Position numbers and translations under genes: made by a program
Assembly (NCBI RefSeq): GCF_029168945.1
Contig: NC_083607.1
Location: forward strand, 40,967,257 to 41,031,256
Direction: 5' to 3'
DNA length: 64,000 nucleotides
DNA from: Cannabis sativa
Lineage: Eukaryota > Streptophyta > Magnoliopsida > Rosales > Cannabaceae
In this document: in pieces, positions 11,571-22,686 of the stretch
Numbering within the stretch: the first letter of the stretch is position 1
Layout of the letters: every line of letters starts with the position of its first letter
Notes under the pieces: model-generated
What the model was told of the DNA's origin: nothing
Databases searched by the model: none
Seen by the model: the letters and a program-made list of their open reading frames with translations, nothing else

Positions 11571-12288
11571 TGTAACGCCCTAATGCTAAGGCACGCTACA
11601 GTGATATCTTTGCTAATCAAAGATTTTTCTCAAGAAATGTGTCAAATTAAAACTTTTTATAATAAATACTAAACTTTATAATTTACATAATTATTTACAA
11701 ACACTGCGATCACGTTTCTAAACTTTTATACAAAATATGCCAAAATACAATATCCAGGCCGCACAACGACTACAACATAAAATCCCCACATGTCCCGAGA
11801 CCGAACACTCCAGGTCACGCTACCACGACATGTACATTCCCATCCAAGCCAGGCTCAGTCCTGTTCAGCTTTCGCCTTTCCTTTACCTACACATGGAAGC
11901 AGAACTGTGAGTCAACAGAATCAGTAAGAAAAGCATAAAACATATCATATAATACTTACTTGTATCTAGGCACCCATACACCTATTTACAAGGCTTAATA
12001 GATGAATAAGAACGTTCCATACTAGGATACGACCATGTACCATGTACCACATGCACTTAGTATACCTTCGTACTAGTGTAGGTAGGGTATGGACCGCACC
12101 TTGAGTACTTTTAAGTGTTGTACCACACACACCTTGTACCTTCCCATACAAGTGTTGGCAACACCACGATGTACTTTCAGACATCATACACTTTACCAAT
12201 GCACTCTGTACCGCAACCATACAAGTGTTGGTAGTGTATGAATCACAACATATAAGCATGCATATACATTAAACATATACATACATTC
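11571..12288 (-). repeat. 5' LTR of Gb, first segment
   Basis: Starts TGTAACGCCCTAATGC on the plus strand, resembling TGTAACACCCTAAC of family G. It shares with G a downstream block (CGACATGTACA, CCTTTACCTACACATG, GTGAGTC). It contains several copies of a CCATACAAGTGTTGG / GTACCACA-type repeat between about 12030 and 12240. It stops at CATTC, the duplicated target of C1, and resumes at 18891. Confidence 0.82.
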
Positions 12289-14143
12289 TCTTGGAAATTA
12301 TTTTACCAGGATCTTAGATCTACTCACAAGTATGTTGATTAACACCCTAAATATGAACTTTCTAAAACGATGAAATAAACACATATAAAGTTTAGGAAAC
12401 CTTACATTGGGTGCAGCGAAATATAATGACTCCTTCCGTTCAGATATCTAGCCCTTGATTCCTGTCTGTAGCAGAGCATTATCAATATATTAACTTGGAT
12501 CTCTTTCTCTGATTCTTTAGTGCTGAAACTCCTTCTTACTGAAATGCTTTCTTCACGATCTTCCTCACTATGATTGAGGTATCACTTGTTGTGTGTGGGC
12601 ACTATTCTCACACTAAGGATTTCGAAATTCAAGAGGGAAGAAAGAGAGAGAGAGTGGTCGGCCAGATAGGGAGAGAGAGAGAGAGGCTCAGATATTTTTT
12701 TTCTGAATCAGAAGTGTATTTTTCCTGAAGCCTTCTCTATCTATTTATAGCATTCCACTAGGGTTAGGTTTGAATTATTTGGCATTAAAATAATGAAAAT
12801 ATCAGTTTAAATTCCCTACAAAAGTGGTCGGCCATGCTTAGTGGACTTGGGCCTCACCTTTTGCAATTTTGCAGTTTTATCTTTTCTGCATCTGATTTTC
12901 TCAAAAACGCCAATTTTCTAATTCAACCATTTAAATGCCAATTCTAACTATTTAATAACTATAAATAATTATTAAATAATATTTTCATTTATCATATTTA
13001 TTAATTGAACCATACAAAGTATCATAATTAAGAAATATGCCCCTATAAACTCTTTTTTTACGATTTCGCCCTTACTTAGTGAAAAATTCACAAATAGACA
13101 TAGTCTAATTTGAGAATTATAATTGATTAATCAAAACCAATTATATGAGTCTTACAAGTAATATTATCTCAACTAGTGCGGGGACCATGGGTCTATATAA
13201 CCGAGCTTCCAATAAGTAGATCAAGAATTTATTACTAAAATTCACTAACTTATTAATTCTTCGTTGAATCCACGCATAGAACTTAGAATTGCACTGTCAG
13301 TATGTAGAATGCTCTATATGTTCCTGCATATAGACACATCATTAGTTATCCATTGTTATAATCCTAATATGATCAATGATCCTCTATATGAATGATATAC
13401 ACTGTAAAGGGATTAGATTACCGTTACACCCTACAATGTATTTAATCCTTAAAACACTTAACTCCGTATAAATGATATTTCAGCTTATGTGAAATGAGAT
13501 CTCCACCATTTATTTTTCGTTTGGTCAAGCTCGAAGGAGATCCTCCTTTACTTACAATTCGCCAGATAGAAGCTATAGATTCCATGTTTATGTTAGCGCT
13601 CCCACTCAATTGCACTACCGTGTTCCCAAAATGTACGTATCACCCTGACCCAAAAGTAGGCTTAACTAACAAATCAAAGAACACGAATAGCCTCTTGAGA
13701 TTGAGCCTAATCATAACAGGATTAAGATCATTTGATCTAGGATCAACTAGGCGATATTGACTTGAATAGATATTACGGTCCCTTCCGATGCCTACTCCAT
13801 GCATCCAACCTGAGCTTTACTTTAACCAATGCTCTGGAAAGAACATAATATTTCTCCAAATGCAAGTAAACTCTGTTGTAGATTATCATATCAGTAAAAC
13901 CCTATGTCTGATAAATCTAGGAAACTTTATTCACATAGTCATGTTTACTTTCCAATATATTGACAACACAATAAACAGGATCAAGTATGTGAAAAGGGTT
14001 TCAGATGAATTTATACATTATGTACATAAAATCATGAAATAAATCATGTGAACCATGCAACATTAAATGTTATTTCTGATCTATATTAATAAGTAAATCT
14101 GATTATATTGAAATGTGTTTTATAGGGGGCATAAAACCCAACA
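12289..14143 (-). repeat. 3' LTR of C1
   Basis: Full-length LTR apart from a 36-bp deletion between two CGGT copies (at 13776; compare 18487-18526 in the other LTR). It ends in CCCAACA at 14143. The reverse-strand TATAAATAG is at 12741-12749. Confidence 0.9.
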
Positions 14144-14154
14144 AACTCCCACTT
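14144..14154 (-). other. Polypurine tract of C1
   Basis: AAGTGGGAGTT on the minus strand, directly before the 3' LTR, identical to those of C2 and C4. Confidence 0.75.
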
Positions 14155-14159
14155 GCACT

Positions 14160-16052
14160 AATATAAAACAAAATGTGCATTTCAAATAATCTCAACACCT
14201 TGATATACAAATCAAGTGTAGTAGTAGTAAACTCCTCATAATAGGATCTGAAAGGTTGAATTAAACACAACCTTTTCTCCACCATTACTCTTCCTTAATC
14301 ACAGAATCAGTGATAATGTGAAATTCCTCTCTATATGTCTACTCTCTTGGGATACTGGATTCTATACCTTTGGCAACTACTTCTTGGTTATTCACGAAGT
14401 AACACTAGTAGTTAAGGCAATTTGGAATGGTGCCAAAGATGTATAGAACTTTCCTTAGACTGAATAAGTACCTTTCCTGCAACTTTAACATTCAGTCCCT
14501 TTCTGGTAGACCTAGAGACTTCAGATAGGTTTTTACACTTCTCCAAAATTACTATTCCACCCCCAGAGTAATCACCATCTTATCAGAAAGATTTTCTAGC
14601 ACATAGGCAAATTTGGAAATCTGATATGGTGTAGTCTAAGAGTTTTAAACACACCCTTATAGACTAACATATAGTTCCTCTTCTTAATCTTAAGATTTAC
14701 TTGATTGTCTTCCAATGTTCCTCTCCTGGATTAATCTGATACCTACTAATTACTCCCACTCAACAGCAAGTGTCTAGTGTAAGGCATACAAAAGCATATC
14801 TAAGACCTCTCACTGTTGATTTAAGAAATTCTTTCATGGCTTTATCTTTTCTGGAATAGTTGAGACTTTTCCTTAGATAAATAAAATATATGCCTAAGAA
14901 GTTGTGAAGCTTCTATAGATTGCCATTAGAAAGAAAATGCTTCAACATCTTACTAAAGTAAGTTGCTTGCATTAGAGTAAGTAATTACCAGGTATACCAC
15001 AAGCCATAGGTTTTGATAAACTCAAACCTATAATACCAAGAACAGGAAGTTTTGTTAAGTCCATTGAATAGACTTATAAACGAAAATTTCCTTTTGTGTC
15101 ATTGTAATAGAAAACTTTAAGTTACTCCATGTGAATTGATCAAACTATAGTTCTCTTGGCTTTCTTCTTAGTTTCTTATCTTGACAATCCATTACTTGTT
15201 TAAACTTACAATGGATTTTAATCACTAGTGTCTTCCAAGAAGGTGAGTTCCTAGAAACTCTCCCACTACGACAAGGTACCATGAATTATGTCTAAGAAAA
15301 CTATATGGTATTGATCTCTTCTGTTGTGACAAGACAACAGAGGCAGTAGGATCATCATATGTTAAATAAGATGATAGAACACTTTTCGAATCAAGAAAAA
15401 ATATCTCCTTTATTTGCTACTTTATTTTCAGACTTAGTCATTTTCTTAGAAAAGTAGTATTTGTTTGAACAAACACATTCTTATCTATTGACAATGGGAT
15501 GGTCCACCCCTAATCACTTAGAATAGCTAACAAACCATGGTTAACAGTTCTAGCTTTTCTTAAGATTTTGATTAGGTCATCCATGAATCTAGTAATGATT
15601 TACATTAAGTATACAACCATTACATCATTCTGACATTGTATTACCATAGAAGGATTTAGGCAACAACTAGTAACTAATCATCAATATGCAAATTAAAATT
15701 TCTGGGGAGGTAAGTTTGGATATAATTCAAAAATTAATTTAATGATCTTTGAACTGCATATCTACTAACTATTTCTCCACCCCTATCAGTTCGCAAGATC
15801 TTTAACCACTTACCTTAATGGTGTTTCACCATTGCTAGAAATTCATGAAATTTCAAACATTTCAAATTTCTTTGCATAAGGTATAATCTAGAGTTACGTT
15901 TTAAGAATACCATGAAAAACTCATATCCACCCTTGAATGTACATCCATTTGCGAAAGAGATGAACTACTTTCAGTGGATATAGGCATATTAACTCTTTGT
16001 AGAGATTGATCTTGTCAAATCCACTATGAACAAGATACTAATGCCATAGATT
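14160..16052 (-). pseudogene. copia pol remnant in C1
   Basis: Minus-strand traces in order: a degraded pre-integrase LWH motif near 16050, the integrase motif LRTDRGGE near 15770-15795, and the RNase H-end motif region (TCC/GGG.GAA type NPG segment) near 14740. An HIER-type tail lies near 14290-14350. It is full of stops and frame shifts. The integrase segment that should hold the NGVAERRNRT-type motif is deleted exactly as in C2 and C4. The TGTTGA stop before the 'VGVMSRY' segment is also shared (near 14760). Confidence 0.7.
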
Positions 16053-17412
16053 AAAAAAAATGTGGTAGTGTTTATTGATGACTTAGGTTTAGTTACATCA
16101 AAGATTTCTTAGAATACTGCAAGTGGATCCTGGTCATAGAATACCTAACTCATATTCCATACAGTTTGAATCCATTAATAGAAGATGGATATTAAACACT
16201 TGGAAAGTGTAACTATATTGCTTCCTGGAGATAGAAATATAAGAAAATTTCTGTTTGGATTCTAAAATTAAAGTCAAATACTTAAATTCAACCAAATATA
16301 CTGAGTAATTCTTTCTTGGACCACCACTACTAATTTAACTCTAAGTCAAATTTGCCCATACAAGTAGGAGATTTCTAAGATTGAGGATTTATATCAATTG
16401 GGAATAGAATTTCGAGATTATAATCATATGCGTCATTTAATTTCTTAAGAGAAAATATAGAATGACATGAAATGATTTATAGACCATTCATAAAATGATA
16501 TGTTATTGAGCTAATTCGAAATGAATAAGCTAAGAGGAATTAGGATAATTTCGTTTATAAATAAGAATCCAACGATGCTTCGAATAGAGAGAGTCAAAGT
16601 AATCTTATTTATACAATCTTCTTGTTTCATATTGTAAAAATATTAGTCTAAGGTGTCATCGATTGATGAACAGCTAGATGTCGCATATACAATATTTATC
16701 TTTCGAGATCTAACACTATTATGTATGTCTAATGGTGAAAATCCATTAGGGATTTATCTCATTAGATAAACAAACCAAGTTAGACCAACAATGAAGATTC
16801 GAAATTAAACTACAATTTAATAACAGAAAATAACATGGTTTAATATAAATTCATACACAATTCAGAAATTATTAAACATATAGCAAGTAGGAATGACAAG
16901 TGAAAATACTAAAACATACAATCCTAAATAATTTCCAAGGTTTTCAACAAACTGATATCAGTGTCCCGTTTAGGCGAGAGTCAAAGCTACCATCTATTGA
17001 ATAGAGTTGTCAGCTCATCTAAAATGTTAAACATTCTTGCAACCTTTTATTCGATCAAGATTGGAATTCAGCGTTGTCCCGTTTAGGCGAGAGTCAAGGC
17101 AATTCTATCTTATGAGCTTCCACCATTGTTTTGCAATTTGCAAGTAAAATATGGTCGCCACCATTAGGGTGATCCATACCATATAAAACACTTACAAACT
17201 ACTTATCTTTCGAGATTAAACGGTGGGAAATTGCTAATGAACGTTCCTCCATTAGGGACGATTACTCACTAAAACAAATGCGATGTAAAACCAACAATGG
17301 AGATCGAATATCTTAATAATAAAGCTCATTATTTAAAGAGAGTTGTATTTTCTTTGATTCTCTTTATTTAATCTATTTATTTTAAATATATCTTTATTGA
17401 TTCTCTTTGATT
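16053..17412 (-). other. C1 leader/gag-region remainder
   Basis: AT-rich copia internal sequence with no usable frame. It holds two direct repeats with core CCCGTTTAGGCGAGAGTCAA (near 16960 and 17070), part of a diverged ~0.5 kb tandem module also present in C2 and C4. The 17397-17413 junction repeats nearby GATTCTCTTTGATTCTCT sequence, a filler-like scar where the rest of the leader was lost. Confidence 0.65.
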
Positions 17413-18890
17413 CTCTGAATCAGAAGTGTATTTTTCCTGAAGCCTTCACTATCTATTTATAGCATTCCATTAGGGTTAGGTTTGAATTATTTGGCAATAA
17501 AATAATGAAAATATCAGTTTAAATTCCCTACAAAAGTGGCTGGCCATGCTTAGTGGACTTGGGCCTCACTTTTTGCAATTTTACAGTTTTATCTTTTCTG
17601 CATCTGATTTTCTCAAAAACGCCAATTTTCTAATTCAACCATTTAAATGCCAGTTCTAACTATTTAATAACTATAAATAATTATTAAATAATATTGTCAT
17701 TTATCATATTTATTAATTGAACCATACAAAGCATCATAATTAACAAATATGCCCCTATAAACTCTTTCTTTACAATTTCGCCCTTACCTAGTGAAAAATT
17801 CACAAATAGACATAGTCTAATTTGAGAATTATAATTGATTAATCAAAACCAATTATATGAGTCTTACAAGAAATATTATCTCAACTAGTGCGGGGACCAT
17901 GGGTCTATATAACCGAGCTTCCAATAAGTAGATCAAGAATTTATTACTAAAATTCACTAACTTATTAATTCTTCGTTGAATCCACGCATAGAACTTAGAA
18001 TTGCACTCTCAGTATATAGAATGCTCTATATGTTCCACCATATAGATAAATCATTAGTTATCCATTGTTATAATCCTAATATGATCATTGATCCTCTATA
18101 TGAATGATCTACACTGTAAAGGGATTAGATTACCGTTACACCCTACAATGTATTTAATCCTTAAAACACTTAAACCCGTATAAATGATATTTCAGCTTAT
18201 GTTAAATGAGATCTCCACCATTTATTTTTGTTTGGTCAAGCTCGAAGGAGATCATCCTTTACTTACTATTCGCCAGATAGAAGCTATAGATTCCATGTTT
18301 ATGTTAGTGCTCCCACTCAATTGCACTACCGTGTTCCCAAAATGTACGTATCACCCTGACCCAAAAGTAGGCTTAACTAACAAATCAAAGAACACGAATA
18401 GCCTCTTGAGATTGAGCCTAATCATAACAGGATTAAGATCATTTGATCTAGGATCAACTAGGCGATATTAACTTGAATAGATATTACGGTAAGTTTAATA
18501 AATCTAAGTCAAAGTTCAATATCGGTCCCTTCTGATGCATACTCCATGCATCCAACCTGAGCTTTACTTTAACCAATGCTCTGGAAAGAACATAGCATTT
18601 CTCCAAATGCAAGTAAACTCTGTTGTAGATTATCATATCAGTAAAACCCTATGTTTGATAAATCTAGGAAACTTTATTCACATAGTCATGTTTACTTTCC
18701 AATGTGTTGACAACACAATAAACAGGATCAAGTATTTGAAAAGGGTTTCAGATGAATTTATACATTATGTACATTTAATCATAAAATAAATCATGTGAAC
18801 CATGCAACATTAAATGTTATTTCTGATCTATATTATTAAGTAAATCTGATTATATTGAAATGAGTTTTATTTAGGGCGTAAAACCCAACA
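17413..18890 (-). repeat. 5' LTR of C1, truncated
   Basis: It begins inside the LTR at CTGAATCAGAAGTG and runs to the terminus CCCAACA at 18890. It keeps the TATA box (reverse, 17453-17461) but lacks the last part of R/U5 and the adjoining primer site. Confidence 0.87.
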
Positions 18891-19181
18891 CATTCGCATA
18901 TCCATATCACACATTATATACAGTTGTTACATTCTTTTTCAGATTCAATTGTGTTGGCCGACCTGAACCGAAAGTCATGTGTTGGATGGATGCCCTAATC
19001 ACATATTAGAACTGGGTAAATCACATGCTCGAAAACCCTAATCCGGGAAATCCAAACCTACAACTTTAGATTGTGTAATACTCTTTATGAATCACACTAA
19101 CTCAGGAAACAGAGAAACACCCAACTACGACACTAAAATGGACGAGAATTGAGAAAACTGATTTTTTCAGGGAACCCTGCC

Positions 19182-19251
19182 AAAACCGATTTACCGGTTT
19201 TATAGGTATTGGTAAAACCGGTAAATCCTGTAAAACCGGTAAATCGGTTTT
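19182..19251. repeat. Inverted repeat (21-bp arms) in Gb LTR
   Basis: Arms at 19182-19202 and 19231-19251 are perfect inverted repeats built on AAACCGATTTACCGGTTTT, with a 28-nt spacer that itself holds another GGTAAAACCGGTAAATCC copy. The left LTR has a decayed version at 4815-4870. Family G has a different dyad cluster at the corresponding LTR place. Confidence 0.8.
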
Positions 19252-19688
19252 TATACCACTCTCTCCAAAAACTCACCAATTTGCTCAAAACTTGTCCAAT
19301 TGCCACCAAACTTTCCAGAGTACTTAAAAAAATTATATACAACGTATTCCAACTAGAAAATCACAGAAAAACTCAATGAAACTCAACTAGCCATTAAAGA
19401 CCAAAGCTTTGAGTTCAAAACTCAAATTTGCATAAATCTAACCCCATACACTAAAACCAGCTGCAAGGAGCTTAAACCAACTCAAATGAACTTTAAAATT
19501 CGAACCGTAAACATTTCTAACCCTAACAGCCATCAATTCACAAAATCACATACTCAAACAAAAGAAAAAGCTTCAAAATATATATTCATGGGTTCTAGGG
19601 TTTACCTCCACTTCAAGAACACTTAATCCTTAGCTTAATTCCAGAAAACTGAGAAGAAAAAGCTGGCCTTTCCTTTGGTTTTGTCTCA

Positions 19689-19691
<3 letters not shown>

Positions 19692-19762
<71 letters not shown>
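19692..19762. repeat. (GA)n microsatellite in Gb LTR
   Basis: A 71-bp uninterrupted GA run. The same position in the left LTR has a shorter, interrupted run, so it has expanded or contracted since insertion. Confidence 0.95.
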
Positions 19763-19765
<3 letters not shown>

Positions 19766-20307
19766 TCAAGGGAAATGTCTTTTCTTTTCTAATTTTCTTT
19801 TTCTTTATTTTTCCCAAATTGGAAAGAGTTAATTCAAGTTAATCCTTGCAGAATTAACTTGCTAGATGTCACCATACAAGGCAGCCACCTAAGCCCAAAC
19901 GTTAGACAATTACTAAAATGCCCATTAACTTAAAATTAAGGTATTTTCCAAAACTAGGGGTAAAATGGTCAAATTTTTATAACCCCGATCAACCTCGGTA
20001 TTTTAATTTTCTCCAATATATATCCTACTAAGAAATAAGGTTCTAAACTTACCCATGTGATCAAACTAGCCATCCATCGCATTTTCCATTGTCGTCGAGC
20101 AAAAATTACAAAAATAACATATTTCACATATAATTCATAAAATACCCCTACATTTTAATAAAATCTCCGGAATTGAGAAATTATAACTCTAATGCCCATT
20201 TCTAATAATGGGACCCACAGATAATTAAATTCATAAATAATTATAAAAATATCATAAATTAGTACTAATTGCGTTTACTAATCCAAATTACTAAGACGGT
20301 CATTACA

Positions 20308-20602
20308 AAAGGAGATAAAGAAAACAATCAATCACGAAAATTAGATTGCAAATATTAAAAAGATAGACATAAAGGAAGAGGAGATGAACCACTTAATGTT
20401 TCGACGAAAGTTTATGGGTAATGAAAAACTTTGCGATTGAGATTTTGATGGCTGAGGCCATGGGTTCTGAAATTTTTTAAGAATGGAAATGTAATCTGAT
20501 GAGATGTGCAAGAAAAAAGGTAAGGACGGTGAGGGCATCCAAGGTGAAAAAGAAAAGAATCAAAGGATGCAGAGGAAATTTGAAAGCTTAAAATTAAAAA
20601 AT
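20308..20602. other. Unassigned sequence between Gb and CACTA element
   Basis: Low-complexity, moderately AT-rich. The only reading frame is a 65-codon minus-strand one (20341-20538) with no recognisable motif. I cannot tell whether this is T1, another element or host DNA. Confidence 0.5.
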
Positions 20603-22210
20603 CACTACTACAATTTAGGCTTTTATGGACACTATATAGTGACTAAATAGTTAGGAATGATTTTTAGTGACGCGCATAAATAGACTCTAAATTTTTGGTG
20701 TTAGTCTCTCATCATGTGTGTCACTAAAAATATAAAACGTCACTCAAAATATAATCCATAATTTTTTAATTTTTTTATTTATTAAAAACACTGACTTATA
20801 GAGTCACGCCAAAAATGACTAGGAAAGCATATCTTCACATACCTAGCGTGTCACTATAGGTATTTTTTTTTAAAAAAAATAATAAAAATTGAAAAGACAC
20901 ACGTATCCGATCCTCTCTCTCCTTTCTCAAAAATATTTTCAATTTTTTATTTTTTTTTATTAATTTTTTTATTTAGGGTAAGTTTTAAAACCCTAAAAAT
21001 AGTTTCTCTCTCTCCATTCCCAAGCGCCTCCCACATCATCTCTCTCTAGTTTTTTCTCACATCCTTCTTCTCCCCTTCAAATCTGTAATAAAGCAGCCCC
21101 CTCCATTGAAGACGACGACCTTCAAGGCCAAGGAGAGCTCCATCGACAGATGATGGGCGCCTCCAAACGTCGAGCCCTAGCAATCTCCCTCTACTCTACC
21201 GCCGTATGTCTACAGTCGACGTCTTCGCCGCCCAAATGCTTCCAAACGACGGGCGCTTAATCGGTATATTTATTTTTTTCTCCACCTAATTATCTTTCTC
21301 TCTCCCTCTCTTTGTCTTTCATCTATGCAGGTGGAAGATGTTTGAAGGTCCTCGGGGGTCTTGCCTTTAATGTTTTTGTGGTTCTGGGTACACGATTGAC
21401 GTTCGTGTTCGAAGGGGTTGAGTTCGGCAGTGTGTGGGATTTGAGTTCAAACATGGATTTGGGATTATTTCATTCTAAAGCCATGTTTGACAGTGTGTGG
21501 TTGATAGTGTAGACTTTAGATCTGAGTTTGTTTTTGTTGTTTAGGTTTATTTTGTTCAAAGTGTACATTGTGTAATATTTTGAAAGTGATTTGGGATTAT
21601 TTCATTCTAAATGAACACCGGAGAAATAATCTGATCTGGATTTTGTTTCACGTTTTTGTATTTTTTAATAGAAACAGATATGAGTTTGTATTAAGTTTCA
21701 TATCAGTTGTAATTTGAGTGTAAAATTGTGTGTAAATATTGTATTATTTTAGTTAGTAATCTTAATAAAAATAAAAAATTTCAGCTTTGTATTTTGTTTT
21801 TTAGTTTTTTAGTTTTATTATTTTAATTGAAATTTAGTATTGTTTATATTTAGTTAATTTAAATTATTATTTATATATTTAATTGTATTAATATATAATT
21901 ATTTAAATTATCATTTATATTATATTAAATTTGAATTTAAAAAAATAAATATTATATTTTTTCAGAAAAATATTAAATATAGTGGCACTTTTTGTGTGTC
22001 ACTACATCTCCAAAAATAATAATAAAAACCTGACTCTATACGTCTATAGTGACACGCCAAAAGTGAATGGAAAAGGTTTCAGTGACACGTGTGAAGTGTC
22101 ACTAAAAATCGTTTTTCCAGTCACTCTCATTAGTGACCAGCGTTGAAGTGTCACTATACACTTTTAGAGTTACTCAATGTGTGTCACTAAAACCCAATTT
22201 TCTAGTAGTG
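20603..22210. mobile_element. Non-autonomous CACTA (En/Spm-type) DNA transposon
   Basis: Terminal inverted repeats start CACTACTACAATTTAGG at the left and CACTACTAGAAAATTGGG (reverse strand) at the right. A 3-bp target duplication AAT flanks it at 20600-20602 and 22211-22213. Subterminal regions carry many TAGTGACAC / GTGTCACTA motifs in both orientations, as expected for transposase-binding repeats. At 1608 bp it is too short for the usual two-gene element and no transposase motif is seen. The middle is a GC-richer gene-like block (21050-21510). Confidence 0.88.
21050..21512 (+). other. Gene-like insert in CACTA element
   Basis: After a CT-rich leader there is a GC-rich exon-like stretch (about 21100-21260), then a segment with GTATAT at its start and a pyrimidine tract ending in CTATGCAG at about 21329. 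An exon-like continuation follows with a 66-codon frame (21312-21512). This resembles 5' UTR/exon, intron, exon structure. It may be a captured gene fragment or the remnant of the element's own gene. I do not recognise the product. Confidence 0.35.
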
Positions 22211-22213
22211 AAT

Positions 22214-22653
22214 GATGAAATAGAGTAATGTTCTTGTCTTTTATACCCTATTGTAAAACAGCGTTAGATCAAAATAGGAGTAACACACCGTTTAGTTGGG
22301 TCCCTTTTACGCCTCGCATGTTTCATAGGCTTTGGCTCGCCAAAAACGATTTCCTATACATGTCCGAGGTAGATATTTTCCCAATTTTCATTCAGCTCGG
22401 TATATGCAGCATAAAGGGGGATATATTTGTTGGGTTTCTTCTATTTCTTTTCCATGGGTAGCCTTTTGGAATCATCTTTTCTTCTTGATCCTGAGGCTTT
22501 TGACTTGAACTCTTCAACAGAATCATATCTCTGTTGTCTTCCGAGTTTCTCGACTTGATGCTCTCTGAACTTATTCTCCAACTTTTCCATTCGCAAATGC
22601 AGTAAATCCCTTTATTTTGGACCGAGTTGTTGATGACGTTCAGGTTCTCTCAA
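22214..22653 (-). pseudogene. T1 gag remnant, downstream piece
   Basis: The minus-strand reading from 22653 continues the basic gag segment (LREPERHQQLGPK, then a stop). It goes on to MEKLENKFREH... and SKASGSRRKDDSKRLP, and then to a Tat-like stretch (YAAYTELNENWENIYL, EPKPMKHARRKRDPTK) that in relatives precedes the zinc knuckle. Stops interrupt it, and the capsid domain expected between the basic segment and the zinc knuckle is missing. Recognisable similarity ends near 22270, and the last ~55 bp to the CACTA element are unassigned. Confidence 0.6.
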
Positions 22654-22686
22654 GTTCAGATGTTCTCGTAGGTCACTCCTGTCATG
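22654..22686. repeat. 33-bp flanking duplication, left copy
   Basis: Identical to 32831-32863. It is T1 gag sequence, starting GTTCAGATGTTC and ending CCTGTCATG. It abuts a C2 left LTR that lacks its first 86 bp. The final CATG is shared with the LTR. Confidence 0.95.

Larger units (their letters stand above)
12289..18890 (-). mobile_element. Ty1/copia element C1, internally deleted
   Basis: In plus-strand order: 3' LTR (12289-14143), polypurine tract, decayed pol, truncated 5' LTR (17413-18890). Target duplication CATTC occurs at 12284-12288 and 18891-18895. The interrupted sequence on both sides is Gb LTR. The left terminal dinucleotide is TC instead of TG. About 3 kb of leader, the primer site and the last ~430 bp of the 5' LTR are deleted. 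Confidence 0.9.
4682..20307 (-). mobile_element. Ty3/gypsy element Gb (interrupted, decayed)
   Basis: The pieces in element sense are: 5' LTR 20307-18891 plus 12288-11571 (split by C1), primer site 11555-11566, gag-protease-RT start 11307-9313, then a gap replaced by the C0 fragment, integrase end/chromodomain 6329-5875, and 3' LTR 5904-4682 (cut by Ath). Gb is related to family G: the LTRs share the segment around the primer site and a CT-tract plus dyad layout. The gag has several stops. RT from its palm onward, RNase H and most of integrase are gone. The bases AAAGG after 20307 may be its target duplication, but the other end is not visible. Confidence 0.8.
18891..20307 (-). repeat. 5' LTR of Gb, second segment
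   Basis: Continues the LTR interrupted at 12288, after the second CATTC copy, and ends in GGTCATTACA at 20307. From about 19046 it aligns with the left LTR at 4682-5904. It holds a TATATAT-like site near 20010 (element sense GGGATATATATTGG), a CT tract and a long dyad. Confidence 0.85.
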
